Source of the DNA: Sphingomonas panacis
GTDB taxonomy: Bacteria > Pseudomonadota > Alphaproteobacteria > Sphingomonadales > Sphingomonadaceae
Assembly: GCF_001717955.1 (NCBI RefSeq)
Contig: NZ_CP014168.1
Span: 1-64,000, forward strand
Length of the DNA stretch: 64,000 nucleotides
Direction: 5' to 3'
This document shows positions 1-9,227 of this stretch, in pieces; position 1 is the first letter of the stretch, and every line of letters starts with the position of its first letter. A model generated the notes under the pieces. That model saw only the letters and a list, made by a program, of their open reading frames with translations, did not search any database and had not been told where the DNA came from. A program made the translations under genes and the position numbers.

Positions 1-1
1 C

Positions 2-403
2 GGCTATACCCAGGGCACGCTTCGCAACGCCTATGCGCCCTATGGTAACAACGTCTATTTCAGCTACGGCCTGTTCCTGACCGCAACCAACCTGATCGCG
101 GTTGCACCCAATGTATCGTTTCAGCCCGCAAAGGGCGTGCGCGCGAGCCTGGAATATCAATTCGCGTGGCGCGACGATGCTCGCGACGCGGTCTATCGCG
201 CCAATTACACGCCGTATGTCGGCACTGAGCGGGTGGCGGGCACGGCGGTGGCGCAACTGGCGCGCGCACAGATCGTGTATGCGATCACTCCTCGCCTGAG
301 CTTGACCACGCGCGCTGAATATCTCCGCGCGCAAGAGGTTCTCACACGCGCTGGATATCGCGACTCCGCCTTTCTGGCGACCTGGGTGAGTTTCCGGTTC
401 TGA
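2..403 (+). CDS. Alginate export family outer-membrane protein, C-terminal part only
   Basis: The reading frame is already open at the left edge and stops at a TGA at 401-403, so only the last 133 residues are visible. They alternate polar and hydrophobic residues like amphipathic beta strands and end in Arg-Phe after a terminal strand (ATWVSFRF), the usual C-terminal signal of outer-membrane beta-barrels. The pattern 'YFSYGLFLTATNL...EYQFAWRDDARDAVY' followed by a final strand resembles the alginate_exp porin family (AlgE-like), which lets anionic polysaccharide or oligosaccharide cross the outer membrane. The N-terminus, signal peptide and substrate cannot be judged. The next gene is convergent, and the 136-base gap after it holds no recognisable gene. 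Confidence 0.6.
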   Translation, partial: GYTQGTLRNAYAPYGNNVYFSYGLFLTATNLIAVAPNVSFQPAKGVRASLEYQFAWRDDARDAVYRANYTPYVGTERVAGTAVAQLARAQIVYAITPRLSLTTRAEYLRAQEVLTRAGYRDSAFLATWVSFRF

Positions 404-539
404 TTCCTTCCAATCGCCGCGTGTAGCCATCGCCCGATTGCTACAGAAAACCGATGGAACTGATCGTGCGGGACTCGGCGTTCGTCCGCGCGATACGACT
501 TGTTCCGGGGCTCTAGCCGCCATCGTTGAGCAGATAGTG

Positions 540-2657
540 TTAAAGCTGTCGGCTTGCAGTTTCCGCCTTGAGCTGCTGCCGGAACTTATGCAGCAGCGGC
601 TCAGTGTAACCGCTTGGCTGCCCCACGCCTTCAAACACGAGTGCGCGCGCTGCCTGGAAGGCAATGCTGCCCTGCGGATCGCTGGCCATGGGTCGGTAGA
701 GCGGATCGCCCGCGTTCTGCGCATCGACCTTTGCCGCCATGCGCAGCAGCGCTTCGTCGACCTGTTCGGCAGTGACCACGCCGTGCAGCAGCCAATTGGC
801 GATGTGCTGGCTGGAAATGCGCAACGTCGCGCGGTCTTCCATCAGGCCCACGTCGTTGATGTCGGGCACTTTGGAGCAGCCGATGCCCTGGTCGACCCAC
901 CGCACCACATAGCCCAGAATGCCTTGCGCATTGTTCTCGATTTCTTCGCGAAGTTCGGCCTCGGACCAGTTCTTGCCGTTGGCGACCGGAATGGTCAGCA
1001 GCGCGTCGAGGCCGGTGATGCCTTCTGCGCGGCGCTCTTCCTGCCGGGCGAAGACATCGATCTTGTGATAGTGCGTGGCGTGCAGCGTTGCCGCAGTGGG
1101 CGATGGCACCCATGCAGTGTTGGCACCCGTCATCGGATGGCCAATCTTCTGGTCGAGCATGTCGGCCATGCGATCGGGCATGGCCCACATGCCCTTGCCG
1201 ATCTGCGACTTGCCCGACAAGCCACAGGCGAGACCGATCTGAACGTTGCGGTCCTCATAGGCCTTAATCCAGGCACTCGCTTTCATGTCGCCCTTGCGCA
1301 GCATGGGGCCTGCCTGCATCGAGGTGTGAATCTCGTCACCGGTACGATCGAGGAAGCCGGTGTTGATGAACATGAGGCGGTCCTTCACGGCCTCGATGCA
1401 CGCGGCAAGATTGGCGCTCGTGCGGCGCTCCTCGTCCATCACGCCGATCTTGAGCGTGTGCCGCGCAAGGCCGAGCATGTCCTCGATCGCATCGAACAGA
1501 TCATTGGCGAAGGCGCATTCCTCCGGCCCGTGCATCTTCGGCTTCACGATGTAGACCGACCCGCTGCGGCTGTTGCGCAAGGTGCCCATGCGCTTGAGAT
1601 CGTGCAGCGCGATCAGGCTGGTGATGATCCCGTCGAGAATACCTTCGGGCGCTTCGCCCCCATCGGGCAGGAGCACGGCGGGATTGGTCATCAGATGGCC
1701 GACATTGCGCACCAGCAACAGCGACCGGCCCGGCAGCGTGACCGTGCTGCCATCGGGCGCGGTGTAGCTGCGGTCGGCGTTAAGGCGGCGGGTCATTTGC
1801 TGGCCGCCCTTCTCGAACGTGTCTTCGAGATCGCCCTTCATGAGCCCCAGCCAGTTGGCATAGGCCGCAACCTTGTCTTCAGCATCGACGGCGGCGACCG
1901 AATCCTCGAAATCGCAGATCGCGGTGATCGCCGCTTCCATCAGGACGTCGGCGATCCCGGCGGGGTCGTCCTTACCGATGGGATGGGCACGATCGATCAC
2001 GACTTCGATATGAAGGCCGTTATGCACGAACAGCATATTGTCGCCTGCCCGGCCGACGAGTTGCGCCGGGTCGTTCAACGCCAAATCGCCGCCGGTCCAG
2101 TCCGACCACAAGCCGGAGGCGAGCGGCACGGCGTCATCGAGAAACCTCTTGGCCCAATCGATGACCTGACGCCCGCGGGCAACGTCATAGCCCTTTCCGG
2201 CAGGCGTGCCGGCGATCGCATCGGTACCGTAGAGCGCGTCGTACAGACTGCCCCAGCGCGCGTTAGCGGCATTGAGCAGGAAGCGCGCATTCAGAATCGG
2301 CACGACCAGTTGTGGCCCGGCGACGTGCGCCAGTTCGCGGTCAACGTTCTGGGGGGAAACCGAGAATGGCGCCGGTTCAGGAACGAGATAGCCGATCTCG
2401 GAGAGAAAATCCGTGTAGGCGGCGACGTCCAGCGGGTGCCCTGCCCGCTGCTTGTGCCAGGCATCGATCTGCGATTGCAGCGCGTCACGCTTGGCAAGAA
2501 GCGCGCGATTGCGCGGAACAAACCGCGCGGAAACGTCCGCCATACCCGACCAGAAGGCGTCAGCGGCAATCCCCGTCCCGGGAAGGGCGCGGGCTTCGAT
2601 GAAGTCGGCCAGCGCGCCCGCAACCTTCAAACCCGCCCGATCCACATAGCCGCTCAT
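540..2657 (-). CDS. glcB: Malate synthase G
   Basis: Cytoplasmic malate synthase G condenses glyoxylate with acetyl-CoA to malate in the glyoxylate/glycolate route. The protein is 705 residues, close to the roughly 720 usual for the monomeric G isoform and much longer than the A isoform. Family-typical segments are present: '[15 protein letters not shown]' in the N-terminal third, '[10 protein letters not shown]' in the middle, then '[17 protein letters not shown]' and '[13 protein letters not shown]' around the active-site barrel. I chose the ATG at 2657 because GGGAG lies just upstream with good spacing; an upstream in-frame start would add 12 unlikely residues. The gene is divergent from a LysR regulator 94 bases away. 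No isocitrate lyase gene is visible in the window. Confidence 0.96.
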   Translation of the reverse strand: MSGYVDRAGLKVAGALADFIEARALPGTGIAADAFWSGMADVSARFVPRNRALLAKRDALQSQIDAWHKQRAGHPLDVAAYTDFLSEIGYLVPEPAPFSVSPQNVDRELAHVAGPQLVVPILNARFLLNAANARWGSLYDALYGTDAIAGTPAGKGYDVARGRQVIDWAKRFLDDAVPLASGLWSDWTGGDLALNDPAQLVGRAGDNMLFVHNGLHIEVVIDRAHPIGKDDPAGIADVLMEAAITAICDFEDSVAAVDAEDKVAAYANWLGLMKGDLEDTFEKGGQQMTRRLNADRSYTAPDGSTVTLPGRSLLLVRNVGHLMTNPAVLLPDGGEAPEGILDGIITSLIALHDLKRMGTLRNSRSGSVYIVKPKMHGPEECAFANDLFDAIEDMLGLARHTLKIGVMDEERRTSANLAACIEAVKDRLMFINTGFLDRTGDEIHTSMQAGPMLRKGDMKASAWIKAYEDRNVQIGLACGLSGKSQIGKGMWAMPDRMADMLDQKIGHPMTGANTAWVPSPTAATLHATHYHKIDVFARQEERRAEGITGLDALLTIPVANGKNWSEAELREEIENNAQGILGYVVRWVDQGIGCSKVPDINDVGLMEDRATLRISSQHIANWLLHGVVTAEQVDEALLRMAAKVDAQNAGDPLYRPMASDPQGSIAFQAARALVFEGVGQPSGYTEPLLHKFRQQLKAETASRQL

Positions 2658-2751
2658 CGAAACTCTCCCGTTGGTCGTACCGCTCCTATCCACGCCGGCC
2701 GCTTATCGGTAGATGGAAAGAATTCAACACAGCTTATCGCTGAGGTTAACA

Positions 2752-3642
2752 ATGTTCGATCCCGACTACGATCTTTTCCTCGATATTGTTGAAGCAGGCT
2801 CGATCTCCGCCGCTGCCCGCAGGCGCGGGATGTCGACCGCCGCGCTGTCCAAGCGCCTTGCCCGGCTGGAGGATCGCTTGTCGGCACGGCTGGTCAATCG
2901 AACCACGCGACGTCTCGCGCTGGCGCCGGCAGGGCAGTATCTCCGCGATGCGTTGCTACCCATGCGCGCGACGTTGCAGGCCGCAGAAGACCGCATCAGC
3001 GGGAGACACGCGCTTGTAAGCGGACCGTTGACCATCACCGCGCCGACCTCCTTCGGGCGAATGCATGTGGTTTCGTGCCTGCCCGCCTTTCTGGCCGAAC
3101 ACCCGGACGTTCGGATTTCGTTGGATCTCTCGGATGAGTTCGCCGACTTGCTGGACGGCAGTTGCGATCTGGCGATCCGGATCGGCGCTCGGATCGGCAC
3201 AGGGCTGGTTGGTCATCGCCTTGGAACCAGCCGCCGCGTACTCTGCGCGGCCCCAACCTATCTCGCCGCATTCGGCGAGCCGCAAACATTGCAAGATCTC
3301 AGGCACCACCGACTGTTGGCAACGACAGCCCAGCTACCGTGGCAGCTGGACGGGCCAGAAGGCACGATAACCCACCACGGGCAGAGCTTCGTCCAGACAA
3401 ACTCGAGCGAAGTCGTGCGCGAGCTCGCGCTGGGCGGTTGCGGCATAGCCTTGCGATCTTTGTGGGATGTCGGCGAGGACCTGCGGCAGGGCGCGTTGCT
3501 CCGGGCGCTTCCGCAGTATCAGGGTTCCCAGGAGGTTGGAATCTACGCCGTCCACGCGCCCACACCGGCGATACCCGCACGGGTAACCGCGTTCATTTCC
3601 TCACTCGCACAGCATCTACAGACCAGCGGCGCTTTGAACTGA
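2752..3642 (+). CDS. LysR-family transcriptional regulator, divergent from glcB
   Basis: A 296-residue LysR-type regulator. The N-terminal winged helix-turn-helix shows the classic pattern (FLDIVEAGSISAAARRRGMS, then TAALSKRLARLEDRL), followed by a substrate-binding-like effector domain from about residue 90. Start at 2752: TGAGG sits 7 bases before this ATG, and the protein then begins MFDPDYDLFLDIV; the upstream in-frame ATG at 2713 would add 13 residues without a better ribosome site. It is divergently transcribed from malate synthase G. LysR proteins often control the adjacent divergent gene, so it may regulate glcB, but it looks like the sequence class usually annotated only as 'LysR family' and the effector is unknown. 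Confidence 0.9.
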   Translation: MFDPDYDLFLDIVEAGSISAAARRRGMSTAALSKRLARLEDRLSARLVNRTTRRLALAPAGQYLRDALLPMRATLQAAEDRISGRHALVSGPLTITAPTSFGRMHVVSCLPAFLAEHPDVRISLDLSDEFADLLDGSCDLAIRIGARIGTGLVGHRLGTSRRVLCAAPTYLAAFGEPQTLQDLRHHRLLATTAQLPWQLDGPEGTITHHGQSFVQTNSSEVVRELALGGCGIALRSLWDVGEDLRQGALLRALPQYQGSQEVGIYAVHAPTPAIPARVTAFISSLAQHLQTSGALN

Positions 3643-3741
3643 TCGAGAGGTGGCCGGGTTTATCTGAGCAGGGACCGGCAACGCATACGCGGATCGTCTG
3701 CCGGTTTCTCGGCCGAACTATCGATATGGGTGTCCTGCATG

Positions 3742-3768
3742 GGGGGCGCCGACCGGAGTGACGCCCCC
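3742..3768. terminator. Possible bidirectional hairpin between convergent genes
   Basis: GGGGGCG (3742-3748) pairs with CGCCCCC (3762-3768) across a 13-base loop. It lies in the 169-base gap between the LysR gene and the convergent GH127 gene. There is no T-run on either strand, so termination here is only a suggestion. Confidence 0.25.
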
Positions 3769-3811
3769 TCCACCTCGTCGGGCGACATCGTGATCTCGGT
3801 CGCAGCCCGGG

Positions 3812-6193
3812 TCATGTCGCGGGCTTGGCACTGAACAGTATGACGCCGAACACGGGTCCGGCGGTGCGCTTGGCATGCGGCACGAAGCGCACCCGCAACT
3901 GCGTCTTGCCCTGCGTCAGCCCGATCGGCAGCGGGTAGTCGACATCCATGAACTTGCCCGGCTGATCCCCGCCGAGATGCTGCGTCGCGACCTTCACGTT
4001 ATCGACCATGATGTCAAAATCGGTCGCGCGCTCGTCACCCCAATAGGTCGCCTGGAGGACAAGCGGGCCCGGCTTGGCGTTGACGGTGAACTCGAAGAAC
4101 CCGCCCGAGCGCGCGTCGCGGCCGTTGCGGTTACGGTAGCTGACCGGGAACGACAGCTCGGAGATCAGGCCATGATCGTGTTCGGGCTGCATCTCCCCCA
4201 AATGAACGACATCGACCGAGCGGGCGGCGATATCCCGCCGCCGCGCCTGATCGGCGATGAACGCGGCCTCTTCCGTCTTCCATGCGCCCTCCGAGAAGCG
4301 CTTGAAATACACCGCGCTGCGCCGTTCGTATTGGCGGTAGAACGGCACGAACGTGAGGTCGGCGGGCCGCGCGATGCCGCTGGTCGTGTAGGTCGCCGGT
4401 TGCGCGGCCGGGGTGAAGCGCGCGAGCAGATCGTCGCCGACCAACGCAGGGTCGGGGCTGGACCAATTGCCCTCCGTCGAGCCGAGATCGGCGGCCATCA
4501 CCATCGGCCCGCGCAGGATCGCGATCGTCTTGTCGTCGCCCGGCGTCGGCTCGATCCGCAGGTCGAGTGGCAGCGTGATGGCGAGCGAATCGCCCGCCTT
4601 CCAGCGCCGTTCGACAATCGCATAGCCACGCGCGAAGGCGGGCCTCACCGGTGCGCCATTGACGGTGACCAGCGCCTTTCCCGCCGCCCAGTTCGGCACG
4701 CGCAGCGCGATCGGGAAGTGGCCGGGCGTGCCGAGTTTGGCGAGCGTCAGCGTCGATGTGCCTTCGAACGGATATTTGGTTGCAAGCACCAGCGATGCGC
4801 CGCGCGCACGCCATGTCGCCTCGGCCGGGATGTAGAGATTGACGAGCAGCGCCTTGCCCTTGCCGGCATCGCCCTCCCAGAAGATCGATTCGCCGTGCTT
4901 GGCGTGACTCTCCATGCCGGTGCCGACGCAGCACCAGAAGGCATCGTCGGCGGGCGTCGAATAGCCGCGCACCGCGCCGGTCAGCAGCGGCGTCATATAG
5001 GTGAAGCCAGCGGTCTTCGGGTCTTGCGCCGCCATGACGTGGTTGAGATGCGCGCGCTCATAGTAATCGAACAGTGCGCCATCGGGGCTCCACGAATAAA
5101 GCTGCCGGGTCAGCTTGAGCATGTTGTAGGTGTTGCAATGCTCACAGGTCTGTTCGGTGATGTGCATGGCGATCGTGGCGGGCGCCGAAAAATATTCGCG
5201 GTCGGCATTGCCGCCAATCACGTAGCTGTGGTGCTGCGTCACCGCCTGCCAAAAGAAACTGGCGGCCGTCGCTTTGCCGGGATCGCCGGTCAGTTCGTGA
5301 ATGCGCGCGAGCCCGATCAGTTTTGGCACCTGCGTGTTGGCATGAAAATTGGCGAGCTTGTCCTCGCGGTTCTCAAGCGGATCAAGCACCTTGCGATCGT
5401 ACAAGCGCCCGGCAACCGCGAGGTAGCGCTTGTCGCCGGTGCGCGCGGACAGTTCGGCGTAACTCTCGTTCAGGCCGCCATATTCGGTGCCAAGCATCTC
5501 CTGCATCTGCGCGTCGTTCAACGCGGAGAACACCGGTTCGAAATAGCCCGCGAATGCGACCGCGACGGCCAACGCCTTGGGATTACCCCAGCTTTCGTGG
5601 ATGTCGAGCAGCCCGGCGAACAGCTTGTGGACGGTATAGAACGGCGACCACGCGCCATTGAGATCGAACCCGCCGGAGCGGATATCACCCTGCATGATCT
5701 CCGGGAAAATCTCGATCGCGTCGACGACCTTGCCGTCTTTGCGCTTGCGCTGCATGGCGCCGATATACCCGTTGCCACGCGCGGCTTGCGCCGCCGCCAG
5801 CTCATCGACGATATAGTCAGCGCGGGTGCGTACCGCCGCGTCGCCGGTCTGCTCGTGCATGCGCACCAGCGCCGTCATGTAATGGCCGAGCGTGTGGCCG
5901 GCGATCGTATCACTTTCCCAGCCGCCATAGATCTCGCCCTTGGGCTTCAGGCCGGCATAGAGACGGAAGTTGTGGAGCAGCCGATCGGCGTTCAGGCGCA
6001 AGAGATACGTGCGATTCACATCGACCGCCGTCGCGTAATCGGACGCATGCAAACGCACGTCCGAGAGCGGCAAAGGCCGCGCCGTGCGCGGCAATGCAGT
6101 GGCCGCGGCCATCGCTGCGCCTGCTCCGCCACCGCGCCCGAGCAGCGCCAGCGTCGCCGCCCCCAACATCATCTCGCGTCTGGTGCTACGCAT
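3812..6193 (-). CDS. Tat-exported GH127 beta-L-arabinofuranosidase-type glycoside hydrolase
   Basis: A 793-residue protein of the GH127 (former DUF1680) family, whose characterised members remove beta-L-arabinofuranose from plant glycans. The N-terminus is STRREMMLG followed by a hydrophobic Ala/Leu segment, a twin-arginine signal, so it probably acts in the periplasm. The zinc-cysteine active site of the family is visible: Glu-x-Cys in TCEHCNTYNM (around residue 350) and the double cysteine in FWCCVGTGMESHAKHGESIF (around residue 425), the region holding the nucleophilic cysteine in characterised enzymes. The C-terminal third looks like extra beta-sandwich domains. I start at the ATG at 6193, preceded by GGAGAGG; a GTG at 6205 is less likely. 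It is divergent from a second secreted carbohydrate gene. Exact linkage specificity is unknown. Confidence 0.88.
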   Translation of the reverse strand: MRSTRREMMLGAATLALLGRGGGAGAAMAAATALPRTARPLPLSDVRLHASDYATAVDVNRTYLLRLNADRLLHNFRLYAGLKPKGEIYGGWESDTIAGHTLGHYMTALVRMHEQTGDAAVRTRADYIVDELAAAQAARGNGYIGAMQRKRKDGKVVDAIEIFPEIMQGDIRSGGFDLNGAWSPFYTVHKLFAGLLDIHESWGNPKALAVAVAFAGYFEPVFSALNDAQMQEMLGTEYGGLNESYAELSARTGDKRYLAVAGRLYDRKVLDPLENREDKLANFHANTQVPKLIGLARIHELTGDPGKATAASFFWQAVTQHHSYVIGGNADREYFSAPATIAMHITEQTCEHCNTYNMLKLTRQLYSWSPDGALFDYYERAHLNHVMAAQDPKTAGFTYMTPLLTGAVRGYSTPADDAFWCCVGTGMESHAKHGESIFWEGDAGKGKALLVNLYIPAEATWRARGASLVLATKYPFEGTSTLTLAKLGTPGHFPIALRVPNWAAGKALVTVNGAPVRPAFARGYAIVERRWKAGDSLAITLPLDLRIEPTPGDDKTIAILRGPMVMAADLGSTEGNWSSPDPALVGDDLLARFTPAAQPATYTTSGIARPADLTFVPFYRQYERRSAVYFKRFSEGAWKTEEAAFIADQARRRDIAARSVDVVHLGEMQPEHDHGLISELSFPVSYRNRNGRDARSGGFFEFTVNAKPGPLVLQATYWGDERATDFDIMVDNVKVATQHLGGDQPGKFMDVDYPLPIGLTQGKTQLRVRFVPHAKRTAGPVFGVILFSAKPAT

Positions 6194-6212
6194 GCGCCTC
6201 TCCACTGTCCGA

Positions 6213-6224
6213 ATACCGTATACG
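6213..6224. promoter_or_regulatory. Palindromes upstream of the GH127 gene (operator candidate)
   Basis: Two overlapping palindromes, ATACCGTAT (6213-6221) and CGTATACG (6217-6224), lie 20-31 bases upstream of the GH127 start, a position where repressor binding would block transcription. The same divergent region holds an AT-rich block at 6294-6312. Operator function is inferred from symmetry and position only. Confidence 0.3.
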
Positions 6225-6314
6225 ATTACTTCGGGGAAAGAAGTGGGTCAATCGGGGAATTGTCGGAGAGTCTCTCCCCCACGGCGCCGACGATTTTATA
6301 TAGTATAATATTGC

Positions 6315-6344
6315 TTGACCCTTTTTGGAGGGAATGCTTGGTAT
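6315..6344 (+). promoter_or_regulatory. Candidate sigma-70-like promoter for the DUF5695-type gene
   Basis: TTGACC at 6315-6320 is followed after 18 bases by TGGTAT at 6339-6344. The -35 element is good and the -10 is weak. It points toward the small ORF at 6364 and the secreted protein at 6489. Confidence 0.35.
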
Positions 6345-6363
6345 CTGCGTAAAGGGGATTCCG

Positions 6364-6480
6364 ATGCTTTCCTATTCACGCGGACCTCGGCGCCGTACGC
6401 TGATCGCCATGCCCCTTGCGCCAGCGTGTGCGCCCGCGACGCCAGCACTGGCGCAACCTGCCCCCGCGACCGCCAAGTGA
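6364..6480 (+). CDS. Possible 38-residue leader or signal-peptide-like ORF
   Basis: An ATG at 6364 opens a 38-codon frame ending in TGA at 6478-6480, eight bases before the ATG of the next gene. The peptide has an Arg-rich start (SRGPRRRTLIAM), a hydrophobic, Ala/Pro-rich middle and an Ala-Leu-Ala-Gln end that resembles a signal-peptidase site. It therefore looks like an export signal with almost nothing behind it. It could be a leader peptide, the decayed start of a lost secreted gene, or chance. No strong ribosome site is seen. Confidence 0.25.
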   Translation: MLSYSRGPRRRTLIAMPLAPACAPATPALAQPAPATAK

Positions 6481-6488
6481 GACATTCG

Positions 6489-9215
6489 ATGAAGCGCACC
6501 CGCCTGTTGCTGATGACCTCCATTCTCGCCATTGCCCCGGCCGCGCTCGCACACGATGCACCCAAACCGAAAACGGTCCACAAGCCCGTCGCCACCACGC
6601 CGCTGCGGATCGGCGCCTTCCTCCTCGCGCTGCGCAGCGATACACAGACGCTGGCCCGCCTGTCCCCCGCCGCCGAGCCGGGCTTCGATTTCGTGCCCGG
6701 CCAGCGCGAGGCCGAGCGGCAGGGCGATGGCTACAACCATATCGGTGACATCGACATCCGCCTGCGGACTCCGGGCGGCGGCGCGTGGCGCGATTTCGCC
6801 TCGGCGCATGTGCGGCGGCCGATCGTGGTGCTGCCCGCAACCGGCAAGACGCGCGCCGCCGCCGATATCACGGCATCGATGGGGGCGGGCTTCCCGCTGA
6901 GGGTCGAGCGACGCTGGATCGATGCCGGCGGCACACCACTGTTGCGCTTCACGCTCGTCAACACCTCTACCCAGCCGGTAGAGATCGGCGCGCTCGGCAT
7001 GCCGATGGTGTTCGACAACATCATCGACGACCGCACGCTCGAACAGGCGCATGCGCAGGCGAGCTTCACCGATCCTTATATCGGGCGCGACGCCGGCTAC
7101 CTCCAGGTCACGCGGCTCAGCGGCAAAGGCCCGGCGCTACTGGTGGTGCCCGACGCACACACTCCGCTCGAAGCCTATGTGCCGCTGCCCGACCAGCGTG
7201 CCGCGCCCGGCGCCGTGTTGAGCGAACGCAGCCAGCGCAGTCAGACCTCCGAAGGGTTCTACACTTGGACAGTCGCGTCCAAGGGATATGTCGACAAGGA
7301 GTGGGCGAACGCCGGCGAACAGTGGAATGTGCCTACCAGCATTACGCTCGCGCCGGGCGAGCGCCGCAGCATCGGTCTGCGCTTCGTCGAGGCGCCGCAG
7401 ATCCGCGCGATCGAAAATACACTCGCCGCTCATCACCGCCCGGTCGCGGTCGGCATTCCAGGCTATGTCGTGCCGACCGACATGCAGGCGTCGCTGTTCC
7501 TGAAATACGGCAGCAAGGTCGCCACGATCACCTCCTACCCGGCCGGCGCGCTGGTAGCGACGCCGGCCGCGTCCGCCAAAGGCTGGGCGCGCTACGACGT
7601 GCGTGCAACCGGCTGGGGCCCCGCACGGCTGACGATCACCTATGCCGACGGGACCGTGCAGACGGTCAGCTACGACATCACCAAGCCGCTCGATCAGGTG
7701 ATGGCGGATATCGGCCGCTTCACGACGACGAAGCAATGGTATGACGACAAAAGCGACCCGTTTCGCCGCAGCCCCGCGATCCTCTCCTACGACAAGCAGG
7801 CAGGCAAAATCCTGACGCAGGAGCCGCGCGTATGGATTTCGGGGATGAGCGACGAGGGCGGCGCGGGAAGCTGGGTAGCGGCGATGATGAAGCAGCTCGA
7901 CAGCCCCGATCCGGCCGAGGTGGCGAAGCTGGAAACTCTGGTCGACAAGACCGTGCTCGGCACGCTTCAGGTGGCGAGCGGCGAACATGCCGGCGCGGTG
8001 AAGAAGAGCATCTTCTACTACGCGCCCAAGGAGCATCCCGACTATTATGATCCCGCGATCGACTGGCGTAGCTGGACGTCGTGGTCGCACAAGGATGCCG
8101 ACGATCTTGGCCGCGCGTACAATTATCCGCACGTCGCGGTCGGGCATTGGGTGCTCTACCGGCTGGCACGCAACCACCCGGGCCTCGTCACCATGCACGA
8201 CTGGCGCTGGTATCTCGATCATGCCTACACCACCGTCACCGCGATGATGCGCGACGCGCCCTTCTACACGCAGTTCGGGCTGATGGAGGGCGACGTGTTC
8301 GTCGATATCCTGAAAGACCTGAAGCGCGAGGGGATGAGCCCCGAGGCTACCAACATGGAGGCGCTGATGAAGCGCCGGGCCGATCATTGGAAGACGCTGC
8401 AATATCCCTTCGGCAGCGAGATGGCGTGGGATTCGACCGGCCAGCCCGAGGTTTATGCGTGGATGCGCTATTTCGGCTACCAGCCGCAGGCCGACACCAC
8501 ACGCGAGGCGATCCTCGGCTATGATCCGGCGATCCCGAGTTGGGGCTATAACGGCAACGCCCGGCGCTATTGGGACTTCCTGTATGGCGGCAAATATCCG
8601 CGCATCGAGCGGCAGATCCACCATTACGGATCGGCGCTGAACGCCGTACCCCTGTTCGACGCCTACCGCGCCGACCCCGCCGACACGCACCTGCTGCGCG
8701 TGGCGTATGGCGGCATGATGGGCGGCATCACCAATATCGACCGTGATGGGTTCGGCTCAGCCGCGTTCCATAGTTGGCCGGACCGGATGGAATGGGACCC
8801 GTATAGCGGTGATTACGGCATGGGCTTCTTCGGCCATGCGTATTCGGCGGCGACCTATGTGGTGAACGATGCGACGTTCGGCTGGGTGTCGTACGGCGGG
8901 AATCTGACGCAGGATCACGGCACGGTGACGGTCGTACCAAAGGACGGCGCGCGCACGCGGCTGTTCGTGGCACCGGCGGGGGCTTGGATCACGCTTGCAG
9001 CGGGGAAGATCGCGTCGGCCAGCTATGCCCCCGGGTCCGGCGCGATCACGCTGACGCTCGACCGTGCCACGCCGACCAGCCCGGCGGCGCGGCTGTTCGT
9101 CGAGGCGACTACCGGCGGACGCGTCTATACCACCGCCAGCGGCACGCCCGAGCGCGGCGGGCGTACCATCGCGCTCGGCACCACACCGACGCAAGTGACG
9201 CTGACCCAACGCTGA
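6489..9215 (+). CDS. Secreted DUF5695-type protein, probable glycan-active
   Basis: A 908-residue exported protein beginning MKRTRLLLMTSILAIAPAALA, a clear Sec signal peptide with cleavage after the ALA. The body resembles the DUF5695 family: an N-terminal beta-sandwich-like half, then a helical half rich in Trp and Tyr (WRSWTSWSHKD, YNYPHVAVGHWVLYRLA, MAWDSTGQPEVYAWMRYFGY) that recalls an alpha/alpha-barrel glycosidase or lyase fold. The family is uncharacterised as far as I know, so no reaction is assigned. The ATG at 6489 was chosen because it begins the signal peptide; an upstream in-frame extension to 6315 has no signal-like start. It is divergent from the GH127 gene, which suggests a shared arabinose-containing substrate. 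Confidence 0.75.
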   Translation: MKRTRLLLMTSILAIAPAALAHDAPKPKTVHKPVATTPLRIGAFLLALRSDTQTLARLSPAAEPGFDFVPGQREAERQGDGYNHIGDIDIRLRTPGGGAWRDFASAHVRRPIVVLPATGKTRAAADITASMGAGFPLRVERRWIDAGGTPLLRFTLVNTSTQPVEIGALGMPMVFDNIIDDRTLEQAHAQASFTDPYIGRDAGYLQVTRLSGKGPALLVVPDAHTPLEAYVPLPDQRAAPGAVLSERSQRSQTSEGFYTWTVASKGYVDKEWANAGEQWNVPTSITLAPGERRSIGLRFVEAPQIRAIENTLAAHHRPVAVGIPGYVVPTDMQASLFLKYGSKVATITSYPAGALVATPAASAKGWARYDVRATGWGPARLTITYADGTVQTVSYDITKPLDQVMADIGRFTTTKQWYDDKSDPFRRSPAILSYDKQAGKILTQEPRVWISGMSDEGGAGSWVAAMMKQLDSPDPAEVAKLETLVDKTVLGTLQVASGEHAGAVKKSIFYYAPKEHPDYYDPAIDWRSWTSWSHKDADDLGRAYNYPHVAVGHWVLYRLARNHPGLVTMHDWRWYLDHAYTTVTAMMRDAPFYTQFGLMEGDVFVDILKDLKREGMSPEATNMEALMKRRADHWKTLQYPFGSEMAWDSTGQPEVYAWMRYFGYQPQADTTREAILGYDPAIPSWGYNGNARRYWDFLYGGKYPRIERQIHHYGSALNAVPLFDAYRADPADTHLLRVAYGGMMGGITNIDRDGFGSAAFHSWPDRMEWDPYSGDYGMGFFGHAYSAATYVVNDATFGWVSYGGNLTQDHGTVTVVPKDGARTRLFVAPAGAWITLAAGKIASASYAPGSGAITLTLDRATPTSPAARLFVEATTGGRVYTTASGTPERGGRTIALGTTPTQVTLTQR

Positions 9216-9227
9216 CCGGCCTCTCCG

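Noticed and set aside
438..2792. A 784-codon open frame on the plus strand over malate synthase G.
   Set aside because: It is exactly antisense to glcB, shows no family motifs and is rich in Arg/His/Ala as expected for a GC-bias shadow.
3875..6352. An 825-codon open frame opposite the GH127 gene.
   Set aside because: Antisense shadow: the minus strand carries an intact Tat signal and active-site cysteines, the plus frame has neither signal nor motif.
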